Below are positions 46,077 to 57,500 of a DNA stretch of 64,000 nt, one piece after another. Location of the stretch: assembly GCA_003116995.1 (NCBI GenBank), contig BDSL01000193.1, forward strand, positions 1 to 64,000. Direction: 5' to 3'. The notes beneath the pieces are model-generated. The model was not told the origin of the DNA, ran no database searches, and was given only the letters and a program-made list of their open reading frames with translations. Source of the stretch: Yamagishiella unicocca. Its lineage: Eukaryota; Chlorophyta; Chlorophyceae; Chlamydomonadales; Volvocaceae. Every line of letters starts with the position of its first letter. Positions within the stretch are counted from its first letter, which is position 1. The position numbers and the translations under genes are program-made.

Positions 46077-49000
46077 CTACTGCTGCTGCTCCCCACTCTC
46101 CACCCGCAGCCCCGGGTCCTGCTCCTCGACCCCCTGCCCTGCTTCGCCGGCTGCCTTGGCTGCTGCCTCGCCCCGCTCAGCCGCGCCTGCGTTCGCGCTG
46201 GGGGTCGGCAGCAGCGCCGGCTCATAGCCCATGGCGCGGTAGGTGCGGTGCAGCTCCAGCAGCTGCTCCGGAACCAGCGCGCCGGCTGCCAGGCGCTGCC
46301 GCGACTGCGCCTCGTGGCGCCGCAGCCAGTCGGGGCTGAGCCTCAGCCTCGCCGCCGCGACCCCCTGCAGCAGCACCACCAGGTCCACACCGTTGAACTG
46401 GTCCGCGAGCTGGTCCGCGCGAGGCAGCAGCTCCTGCAGCAGCTGCCCGCACAGCTGCCGCACGCCGCTGCACCGCCCGGCGCGGCGAGCCACGCACCCT
46501 ACGGCGAAGATAGCGTTGGCGCACTGGCGCGCCGTCAGCGGCGGAGCCGCCGCCGCCTCCTTCGCCGCCACCTCCGTCGCCGCCGCCTCCCCCGCCACCT
46601 CACCGCCGCTGCCGCCGGAGCTGGCGCCCACTCCGATGGAGCGCACACGCACCAGCAGCGCCGCCAGAGCCGAGGACATGCGCGCCGGCGGCAGGTGCGG
46701 CGAGACGCGCGTGGTCGCCAGCAGCACCGAAACCAACGTGGTGGTCCGCAAGCGGCCGTGGAAGGGCTCCAGCTGGCAAGCCAGCGAGTTGAGCAGGTCG
46801 CCGTCGGCGGCGCGGTAGCCCAGGCCGCTGCACAGCTTGGCCATGGCCAGCAGCACCATCACGCAGTCCGCCGGCTGGTAGCGGGGCAGGCCGGCGCGCA
46901 GCGCCACACAGCAGTCCAGCATCCAGTCCTCGTGGGGGCGCCAGTCCAAGCTGGCCAGGCCCCACAGCGTGCCGGCCAGCTCCTGGGGCGGGAAGCAGCC
47001 CAGGCTCGGCTGCACGGCGGAGCAGAAGTGCAGGAGCCACGTGCCGGAGGGGCGGTAGGACAGGCGCACCAGCGCCCACAGCAGGTTGTTGTACGCCTGG
47101 GGCGGCAGCGGCAGCGACAGCGCAGAAGGAGGAGGGGACCAGTCGGCGCTGGAGGCACCGCCGCCGCCGCGCTGCAGCCGCTGCCTCAGCCTCAGCTGCT
47201 GCCGCCTCCAGAGCTCCTTCTGGCGCTGGGATGCTGCCTGGTGCGCCGCTGCGCCGGGCGGCTGCAGCGCCTGCTGCTGCGTGGAGACGCCCAGCGGGTG
47301 CGGGTCTCGCGGGTGCTGCAGCACCGCCGCGCGGCAGTAGCGCAGGAAGGCCGTGGTCCACTTGCGGTCGGGGCGGTAGCGCATGCGCCCCAGCGCCCAC
47401 GCCAGCATGGTCAGCCCCTGCGCGTCCATGCTGTTGAACCGCCGCTGCGCCTGCCACATGAAGTGCCGCATCCACTCCGCCGGCGGTCGCACGCCCAGCA
47501 CCGCGATGCTGTAGAGCACGTTGACCACGGCGGTGCCGCTGGCGAAGGTGCGTGTGGCCGCCTCGCAGCGCTGCAGGAAGGCGCGCAGCCACTCCGGGCC
47601 CGGGTCCAGGCGCATCGTCGCCAGCGCCCAGATGGTCATCGAGAGCTCCTCGCCGCCGTAGTCCGCCATGGCGGCGCGAGATGCCGCCAGCAGCGCCTCG
47701 AGGGCGGGGTACGGCGGCGGCGTCCGCAGCAGCGCCATGCCGTACAGCGTCATGGACAGCTCGACGGGGCGGGCGGTGTGCAGGCGGGGCAGCAGGCCGG
47801 CAAGCAGCTCCGCAGACCAGGACCCATCCAGGGTGAAGCCGAAGTCTCGATGGTACCTGGGGTGTGAGGTGTGAGGGGCGGGAGGTGGGAGGTGGGTGGC
47901 GAGAAACGCAGTGGAGACGCGCAGTGAGATTGAGTGCGGGCGGGTGAGAGCACCGCGGCTACGTCCAGCAGGCAAGCTACGAGCCACCTACTAGGCTCCG
48001 ATGTGATGAGCAGGTTCCGAGTGTGTGTGTGAGGGCACTGGGCTGTGTGTTGAGAGTGCACCGTGCACTGCCGGCTACACAAAACCAAAAGCGCCGCCGG
48101 CAGTGCTCCAACATGGAGTTGGGTTGCGTCAGCTACTTGACCTCCGCTGCTCCAACCTAGGGGGAGCCACCACCACCAGGTGGGTCCGACGCGAGGGACG
48201 TCTGCAACACACCCTGCCTTTGTTCAACCCATCATGGCCTAAATCTAGCGAGGTTACGCTTGTCTCACTACAGGTTTTCCGCTTGCTCGACCCGGCCTCA
48301 ACCCCTCACCCCTCAGCACACATATGTTGCACCACGGCTGATCCCACCTGCCCTGGTGTCGGCTGACCCCATCTGCCCTGGTGTCGGCTGATCCCACCTG
48401 CCCTGGTATCAGCTGACACCACCTGCCCTGGTATCAGCTGACACCACACAGGTCGGATCACCTGCCCCGCATCTAAACAAGCGCTCAGCGCTTCACTCCC
48501 AACGCCAGCCGGTGCGGCCCCACAACCCCTCACCGCCACCCTCCCCGTTCCCGCCTCCTTCGTGCACCCTTCTGCATCACCGCCGGGCGCCCAACCTAAA
48601 CCCGACCCATCCCATCCCACCCCGACTCCACGTCCCCCCATCCCACCCTACCTTGCGAAGGCCCATATAAGGCCCGCCGCCTGCCGCGGCGTCAGCTCCT
48701 CCGCCCGCTCCCCCGCCACCTCCGCCACCTCCCTCAGCAGCGGCCCGTCGTAGCCGCGCAGCCTGCTCATCGCGCACACGGTCGCCGCCAGCTGCGCGCA
48801 GCTGAAGCTCCGAGCGGTGCCCCGCAGCCGCTGGGTGAGTCCGTCCAGCAGCGCCGCCACCAGCTGCCACTCCACGTCGCCGTCGGGGGGCTCCTCCACC
48901 ACCAGCTGGCTCAGGTGCACCACCGCGGACCTGGCCGGGGGGGTTGCAAGAAAAACCCGTGTACGAAAGGAAAACTGTTTAGGACCGACGTTGTCGAGAT

Positions 49001-50495
49001 GCATGCTGGAAAACTAGACGAAAGGCGGAGGTCGTGCGGTGGGGATTGGGGGGATTGAGAGGAAACCCGCAGGGGGGAGTGAGGGCGCGGAAGGGCTGGA
49101 GGGCTCGGCCATCCAACCGTAAGGCCAGCTATGAACATGCGTAGGTGCGTGTGCGTGGGGATGTGTGCACACGAGGCTGCCGCCACTTCGCATCAGGTCC
49201 GTGTTAGGGCGGCACCGCCTGGTGCGGTGTTGTGTGGTAAATTACGGTTTATTCATTCATGCCGGGTCCGTAACGGTTTAAGCACCGCTTTCCTCCTCTT
49301 ACCAACGCTGACCTAATGGGCAGACGGAACGGCTTTACGGCCACCGCAAAAGCCGAAGGTAGCAACCCGGTATCAGGTATGTGGTCTGCCGCAGACGCAT
49401 TTGGGTGGGGTTAGAGGGGCTGTCTGCCCCCCGGGGGTCGCACCACCGCAACCGCCATGAACCCTTCAGTTGGAAGCCCCTCGGGACGCCGGCGCAACAA
49501 GGGGGCCGGTAGTCCCCACCCCCGCCGCCCCCTAGTCTTCCCCCTCCAGCTTGACCAAAGGCTGAGGATCCCGCCCCCTCCACCCTTTAGGTTCACGGCG
49601 TCCCCCTTCGCACCCCCCCTGCACCCACCCTCTGCATCCCCGCTCCGTCCCCGCTGCACCCCCCTCCGCTCCGCAGCGCCACCTACCCCAGGAGCTCGTG
49701 ATCGAGGCGCGGTCCATGCAGCTGCAGGAACCGCTGCAAGCTGTGGCATGTACGGCAAGCGACCAGTTCGATTCCCAGGCCCCCCCACTGCCCGCTTGGG
49801 CCCACCGGCTCGAGGGAGGGGCGGTTCGGAGGGGGCGGGCGGCGACCCGTATCGCCGCCGTGGGTCGCACCCGGCGGCCGTTCCAGCTGCGATTGGTGTC
49901 GCACGGCGTGTGACGCCGCGTGGGAGGCGGGGTAGGGCTGTCCTGGCGCAGCGGTCTGGCGGGGTTGCTGCGCCTGGGACCCGTGCACTGTAGCGGGATG
50001 CAACGGCTGCTGTTCTTGCTGCTGGCCCCCTAGGTGCTCGCCTCCTAGGCGATGGCCCCCTTGGGGGGTGGGCTTGTGGATTTCTGATACCGCAGCAGCG
50101 GCTAGCGGTGGCCACTGGGCGGACGCAAGCAGGCGCCCGCCGTGTCGTGTCCCCCCCTCAGTGGTCTGCGGGGGCGCCTCTCCCACGAGCCCCTCCTCGA
50201 GCTCAGGTGGGGGCTGACCCGCTGTGTCATAGCGCAGTGGAGGAATCAGCGCCTCGACAGTGTGCTCCGCCGCGCCGTTCACTGCTATCTGCAAGGCGCC
50301 ATCCTGGCGCACGAGTGACCCGCGTCGCCTCTCGCTGCGGCGAGGCGTTAACAATCCGTGAACTGCAGCTGGTTCAGGATCACCATCCTGTCGCAAAAGA
50401 TGCTCGACTCCGACGGATTGCAGGACCTGTGCCGCGAACCCAACATCAGCGACCTTGCGATGTTGGCTGTGAGACGACGCAATTATGGTGCTCAC
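46077..50495 (-). CDS. OPR-C, octotricopeptide-like protein, best-preserved copy
   Basis: Reverse-strand exons are about 50495-49687, 48905-48652 and 47856-46077. The middle exon (ending LTPRQAAGLIWAFA) joins the last exon in phase through AG plus G, giving WAFARYHRDFGFTL, and the last exon is open for 592 residues. OPR-type repeats are clear ([48 protein letters not shown]). The family normally binds organelle RNA after import. The first exon contains SLQRFLQLHGPRLDHELLG before a GTAGGT donor, but its phase does not fit the middle exon as drawn, so a small exon or another site is missing. The ATG used in OPR-A and OPR-B is out of frame here owing to a 4-bp loss near 50296, so the start is unknown. 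Confidence 0.65.
47857..48651 (-). other. Intron 2 of OPR-C
   Basis: No coding sequence. 48340-48445 has a short tandem repeat of (T)GATCCCACCTGCCCTGGTAT variants, about five copies here, fewer in OPR-A and OPR-B. Confidence 0.6.
48906..49686 (-). other. Intron 1 of OPR-C with an inserted fragment
   Basis: At about 48947-49035 it has a stretch (CGAGATGCATGCTGGAAAAC) resembling one end of the dispersed 390-bp element, absent from OPR-A and OPR-B at this place. The rest is intron as in the paralogues. Confidence 0.5.
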
Positions 50496-51508
50496 CTGCG
50501 TCGGTGCTGATGCGTTCGTCGATGCCTGTTTTGAGCTGCCCTGGACGCTGCTTTCATTGAGCGGTGCCCTGGCGCAAGGAGCAAGGAACGAGAGACGGCC
50601 GTCAGTGATTGCAAGCGGGAACCCCCGCCATGAAGGACGTTCTGAGACCCAACAGTTCCATTATATCGCACCTCCGAGCTGTCGCCAAGAGCGTGTGCGA
50701 ACAGCCGCTCGCCCTGCGCCCCAGCCGAATGCTGACTGCGCTCTGCGCGAGGAGGCTGGCAGGATCCAGATAACAGCAGCTTCCCATGCTGCAAGTTAAG
50801 GAGGCACCCCTGCTCCGTTCAGCGCCACGCCCCGCGGCCGCCCTAGTCGTCTTCCCTGCCCATTCGCCAAAGACCCAGGTCAGCAAAAGCCCCTTCCAGA
50901 CTTAATAGGACGGTTTAAGCCCAGGCAACAGTTCGATCCGGTCGAATTGCAGCGCAACATGTCAGAAGATCAGCGCAGATCAAGAACCAAGCGGTACGGC
51001 AAACAAGAAGCGGTGCTTTCTATGCTGTGTCTCAGCAGCACAAAACCCTTTCTGCATGAAATTCAATCCTTATGGGTTGGCATATAAATTGGTAAATATT
51101 TGGCCCCCGATTACAAACCTCGGCATGTTGCCTGAAACGTGAAAGCGCCATCTGAGGACCTGGCCCATTGTACACACATTCTATATCGCTATACCAAAGT
51201 ATCGGAAGTCGCCCTCAATTCAACAGGCGGTGTCAGGCCCCTCAGTGTGCCTTTTACTTTGCACCGAACTTCGTTTTCCACGTTTCTACGCAAGACGTTG
51301 AGTAGGTCCAGAAACAACCCTTTCCATGGGCAACGTGGATGACTTATTTCGCCTTGGCACGATGCTTCTCAGTAGACCCCGGACCGTCCGACCCGCGGGA
51401 CGTTGGTACGCCGTGGCCGCTCGCACGAGTCCGGGTAAGCGCAAGCGACACATGCGCACGGCGCGAATCCATTTTTTTACTCAATCACATTACAGCTCTG
51501 CCTTAGGG
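50496..51508. other. Intergenic region between OPR-C and malic enzyme
   Basis: A divergent promoter region shared by OPR-C (leftward) and the malic enzyme gene (rightward). Two open frames leftward of OPR-C could hold its missing 5' exon, but no splice I tried gives an open product. 51060-51110 is AT-rich (CATATAAATTGGTAAATATT), the nearest thing to a TATA-like box, about 420 bp before the malic enzyme ATG. Confidence 0.45.
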
Positions 51509-54500
51509 ATGCTTCAGCAATCCCATTCCCGTCTCCTCCGCCACAACGGCCGCGTTCGCCTTGGCGGGAAGGCCCTCCGCGGCTGCGTCTCGGCCCGCAC
51601 AAGCGTCGCACCCAGCGACGATGGCTGCCAGCAGGACCCTCTTTTCGCTCACGCGCTCAACCTCGTCCGCAGGGTCAGCACCCACGACACCTCCGACCAG
51701 GACCTGCCACCATACGTTCCTGCGCTGCAGCGGCCCTCCGTCGTGGTTCGCAAGAAAGGCCACGACCTGCTTCACGACCCATGGAGCAACAAGGTGTGTC
51801 TGTTGGGGCTGGCCGCGGCTCGCAAGCCGGGGACCGCCAGGATCCTACCAATGCCGACCACCGCGTTTCTTCGGAAGCTCGTAACGCGGCAGCCTGCTTC
51901 ATACGCAATAATGCGCCTTTTGACGACCTTGTCAAAACCAGAACCGAGTCAACGCGTCTGACTCATGGTCAAATTCAGCACTTGTTCTGTCGAGGCAGGT
52001 GTCTGCGGACGCGCCCTGCCTTATTTTACTTTGGTGGTGAGTCGTCGTGAGCCTGAATAACACGCGGCGCCCTTTCTCCCGCTCCTCCTCCTCTGCCGCC
52101 CGTCGCAATACGCACACTACCGCCTACCTACCGCCTACCTACCGCATTCCCCCCCACCCCACCCCCACTGGGGTTTCCCTCGAACCCCCCCACCCACACT
52201 CCCCGCCCGGATTCGCGGATTCTTGCGAACCCTCGCAGGGCCTCGCTTTCCCCCCAGCGGAGCGCGAGCGGCTGGGGCTGCGCGGGCTGCTCCCTCCCGG
52301 CCACCTAGACACCGGGCTGCAGGTACGGCAACAAGGCACCAGCACCACCAGCAGCAGCAGCTGCTGCTGCGATACAGCAGCACTAGAGGCAGCGGTCGCA
52401 GCAACAGTCGCCGTAGCAAGGCCAGCGATCGCAATATTGGCAGCGAGACAGCACCGGGGGGTGTTGGGTCATCACAGTCGTAGCCGCCTCACGGCAGCGG
52501 CAATAGCGGCACCACCAGGCGCAACTGCCGCCTCCTCGACTTCCTTCCCCCCGCCCTCGCACCCCCAGATGCAGCGCTTCATGGATGACTACCGGCGGCC
52601 CCGCGAGATGATCCCCCCGGAGGACAGCCGCCTGGGGGGAGTCACCAGCGAGATGGCGCGCAGGTGGGGGGAGTGCAAGGGGGGGAGGGTTTGACAGGAA
52701 GCCCGTTGGGCGGCGCTTCAAAGGTGAAGAAACTGATCGGGGAGTGTCCTGTCCTGGGAAGTCAGTTCAAGTCCCCGGGTTTGGGTGGGTTTCGAGGAAG
52801 ACCCGTAGATGCGAGAAAACTCGTTTAGAACAGGTCCGTTCCCCCCCCTCCCCGGGTTGTGTGGGTGGGGAGTTGCAGGCCTTCGTTACAGTGCGCCGGG
52901 TGCAACGTGGGAGCAACGCGGGGGTATGCGGGTGCGGGGGTGAGCCCTCGCGGGAGAGCGTCCCCGAGGGCGGCCCGGGGGGTGGATCATGTACGACATG
53001 CGGTACGACATGTTGGATCCGGGGCGTTGCCACTGGGGACGGGGTGATGGCGGGGGGCGATCGGTCGCTTGGGTCATCATCCGCTTGGCGCCGCCGCGGG
53101 GGGAGTTGAGGCGCCGGCGGTTAGGTACGGCACTCGTCTTACGTACGCGGCGCTAACGAAATGGCAGGCGGCGGTAGCTCAGAAGCGCACAAGACCTTAC
53201 CAGACCTGCTCCATCAAGGCCTGCTCCATCCGTTTTGGCAACTGCAGCTGGATCAGAGCCTCCAGCGGCCGGGCCCCCTAACGACCACCTGCACGTTGCC
53301 TCGCTGGTTGGTTGTCGCAGGTGGACGGTGCTCCAGGGGTTGCAGGACCGCAACGAGACGCTGTTCTACTCCGTCCTGACACACAACTTCGTGGTGAGCG
53401 CAACCACCGGGCGGGGGAGGCAGCACGACCCGGGGGGGGGGAAGGCATAAAAACCATTTGCGCGACAAGACAGGATAGTTGGCGGTGTGTGTGTGGGGGG
53501 CGGCACAACCCGGTTGGGGGAGGCAGGTTGGGGAAGGTGGCGGGAATACGCAGATATCTTGTTTGGAGGGGGGGAGCTGAGGCGGGCGGCTTGTTGGGGC
53601 GATGATTCGGGTGGGAGGGTGGGAGGCGGGGAGTGATGGCGGGGCAGGCGCACACGTGCTTTCTAGCTTCGGCGGTTTGAGCCCCAGCGGTGGGTGATGT
53701 CTGCAGACCGGTCTGGCGCATGGGCTCGGTGGGAGGTAGAGGTGGCGGGCGGCATGTCGGCGTGTCGGGGAAGAATCGCGAAACACAGGCCCTCTCCTGC
53801 CCTCTGTACGGCAGCTGTCCCCACCTGCATCTGGCCGCAACCCGCGCGCGCTCCTTCCCCCCCTCTTCCCTCCCGTCGCGTCATCGGGTCTATTATTGTA
53901 ACCCCTCTCCCTCCCTCCCCTCCAGGAGATGGCGCCCATTATCTACACCCCCACCGTGGGCTGGGTGTGCGTCAACTACCACAAGCTGTACCGCCGGCCC
54001 CGGGGGATGTACTTCAGCGCGTACGACCGGGGCAACATGGTGGGAATCGAGCGGGGCGGGGCGGGGAGAGGGGTGGGGTAACATGGTGGGGGCAGGGTGG
54101 CAGGGAGGTGAGTGAGGCAGACGTCGCCGTCTTGACCGGTCGGCTGGCTGGCGTGTGAATGACGGCAGCAGCAGCAGCAGCAGTAGCAGCTCGGTGTTGC
54201 TCCCTCCTTCGTAATTCCCAGCCGCCGTGTTTGGGGGCTCTCGCGGCGTCTGTGCGCCTTGCCGTCTTACCTCCCACAAACCACCGTGCCGTACACTGAC
54301 ATGCCGTACTGCACCGTGCCGTACCTACCTCGCGCGCAGGCGGCGATGGCGTACAACTGGCCGCAGGACGATGTGCACGCAATAGTGGTGACGGACGGAA
54401 GGTACGGCAGCGGCGGCGGCGTTTCGATAGTACGACAGTAGCAGGGCTTTGTCGTACGGGATCGGGTAGGATCGTACGGAGGGTAGAAAACTACCAGATT

Positions 54501-57500
54501 ACTGAAGCCAATCGCGTGAATGGCGGGTATTTGTCTGGGGCGAGGGAGGGAGTCATCAGAGGGGGGACGAGCGAGACCATGTCGTACGTCGCCTTCTTCC
54601 CTGGAGCCTTTCCCCACACACCAGCCCCTTCACCCCACCCTACCCCACCCCTAACCACCGCAACCCACGTCGCCGTACAGTCGTATTCTGGGTCTGGGTG
54701 ACCTGGGGCTCAACGGCCTGGGCATACCCATCGGCAAGCTGGACCTGTACTGCGCTGCTGGCGGTAGGGAGGGGGCGGCGTCCTGGGCTGGTTGGGTCGA
54801 TAGGGGAAGGGGGCCGTCCTGAACTGGCTGGGTCGAGGTGCCGGTGGGGTATGAGAGGAAGACCCGTGGCCCAGGTGGAGGGGGCGGCAGCTGCGGAGGG
54901 TAGGGCCGGAGGCGGGGCGTGAAGGAGCAGACATCCCCAGTATTCCGACCCCCGCAGCCCGTACGACAGTGATGCCTTTCGAGCGTTACTGAAAGAGGTA
55001 AGGCCCCCGTGACCGAGGCCTGCCGCCGACACCGTTTGCGGACCAAGCCCGACCCTGCCTGCCTGTTCCCCGTTGCAGATGTTCTTTTCGCTCTCGTCTC
55101 CTTACCTCGTGTGACACCGGTGTTTTTCGCCCCCCCCCCCCCCCCCCCGGTGCACAGGCTTCTCCCCTGCGCACGTGCTGCCAGTGGTGGTTGACGTGGG
55201 TACGGACAACGAACCGCTGCGACGGGACCCGATGTACGCCGGGCTGCGCATACCCCGCATCACCGGCCCCGAGTACTACCAGATCATGGACGAGGTACGG
55301 CGCCCAAGGCCTAAGGGTCGTACGACAGCTCTAGGGAGGGAAGGCCCGGTAGCCTCAACCGCAGCCCGCCCGGCAGCCGCTCACCAACCTGCCATGAACT
55401 CCCGTTTCCGTTGGCCGCGGGTTGTATGCTTCTACCCCCTCTTACCCGCCACGGATCCCCCTGCCTCCCTCCTGCCGCTGCCCCACACCCCGCCGTCACG
55501 TGCCGTGTCAGTGTGTGTTTTCTCCCCTCCTCTCCCCCCGCCTCCTCGGATTCTCTTATCAAACCCCCCGCCCTGCCCTGCCCTGCAGTTCGTGGCTGCC
55601 GTCATGTCCCGGTGGCCCCGGGCGGTGCTCCAGTTCGAGGACTTCTCCATCCAGCACGCCGGGCCGCTGCTGGAGCGGTACCGGCACCACCACTGCGTCT
55701 TCAACGACGACATACAAGTAAGGGCGCGGGGGGCGGTAGGGTGCAGGGGGTGGTGAGGTGGGGTCGTGAGGGGTGGTGGTGAGGGGTGGTGAGCGGGGGT
55801 CGCGAGGGGGGGTGGCGAGAGAGGGCGGCGAGGGTTCGAGGGAGACCCGTGGATGCCCGAAAAAAGCGCTTAAAACAGAAGTTTTGAGATGCATGCTAGA
55901 GAACTGGGTTGGGGATACTAAAGCCGAAGGTCGGAATATGACCTTTGGCGGCTAAGCTATAGCGGCGACGGCGAAACGAAAGGAAACGAGGACCCCGCGC
56001 GACGCACGGAAACTTTTCGCAGAACCGGTTTTGGGCGCTAGCAGGAGAACTGGGGGAGTTGGTGAGCTATGGGAGAGCGGACATCGCGGTCCGGTCCCAG
56101 TCCCGGTCCCGACCCGCCCGAATACCGATCAGATGGTGGCGGACGTCGGGAGGAAGCCGGTCATTACCAGAGAAGGTCCGCTGTCGTCCAGGGTAGGAGG
56201 CCGAAGCCGCGCCGCGCCGCCATGGGGGACGCGAAAGCCTAGACGCAGGTCCCGACGCCCGCAGACCAGAGTGCAACGACTAGCACAAAAAAACTACCAG
56301 AACAGAAGCCCACCCCAGCGGCGGAACTCACCTGGCCAGGGCCCAGAGCGGGTGGGGAAGGCGGTCGACGCGAAGCATGCGGGCAAGGGGCACCAGGGGG
56401 CGTTAGGAACAACATCCAGGCGCGGAGCGGGTGGACAGGGGTCAAAACAGCGAAGAGGCCCCAGCGGCGCGGCGAAAGAGGCGGAGGCAGGGAAGGGGAG
56501 GTCGGCTATACGGGGAAACGGGTACGACGCGATCTGGTACGGCGGTGTACGGCGGAGGCCTGCACGACGGAGGGAGGAAGTGAGAAAATATGGGGCGTGA
56601 AGATGCGGGACAGGGGGAAGACGGGGGCCCAGCTGGAGGGGGGCGATGTCGCCGGCGCGGGCGATGCCGCCAGCGTCGCCAACCATGGTGGAGGAGGCGC
56701 CGGCCTGCCGCCGCTCGGCCGGCGCCTCCTCCACCATGGTTGGCGACGCTGGCGGCATCGCGCGTCCCCTTACTGCCCTGGCCGTCGGACGCAGCAAGCT
56801 AACCTCAGTGCGCCTGCAGCACCTGTCGCTCACCCTCGCCGGCGACATCGCCCCCCTCCAGCTGGGCCGCATGTGTGGCCCCACCAGCAGCTTCCTCAGC
56901 TGCCGCCGCTCGGCCAGCGCCTCCTCCACCACTTGCGGCCATCGTAACGCTGGCGCCAGCGCCTCCCCTCACCAGGGAGGAGAGGTGGCCCGTCACATGG
57001 CGCCAATCGTCCCCGTCTCCCGGGGGAAGGGGCTATTACCTATAAAGACGATCTCGCTGTCCTCTGCAGTTTCCGCTGTTTCTTCGGCGCCGCGCGCCAC
57101 CAACGGCGGAACTAGGAAAACCCCTTCAGAGGTGGAACCATCCCGGCTCCAGGTAGGGCTGCTCTGAGTGCTAGGCCAGCCCCGAGCCCTGCACGCTAGA
57201 GCTGTAGTAAGTGCACGACAGCTCTGCTTCCACTGGATCCTGCTGCTTCACCCCCCGCCACGAAAGCCGGCGCTCTTGCTGCCGGAGGAGCTGCAGGAGG
57301 CTGCTGGTGGATGGGCCTGCGGGCGTGGTATATACCACCAGCTGCCCATTGGCACTCAACGCCGCTGTCGATATCGCTCTTAGCTTTGCTGATTCTAGGC
57401 GCGCCTTCCCCTCCAACGCCTCCACCTGGGCCTCCCGGCGCTCCAAAAACAAATGAAAGCGCGGCTGCTTCTGCTCGATACGAAGCTTATCAGAAAGAAG

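Noticed and set aside
54950..55002. Extra malic enzyme exon between exons 7 and 8
   Set aside because: It has AG and GT borders, but in the required phase it gives a stop; exons 7 and 8 join correctly without it.
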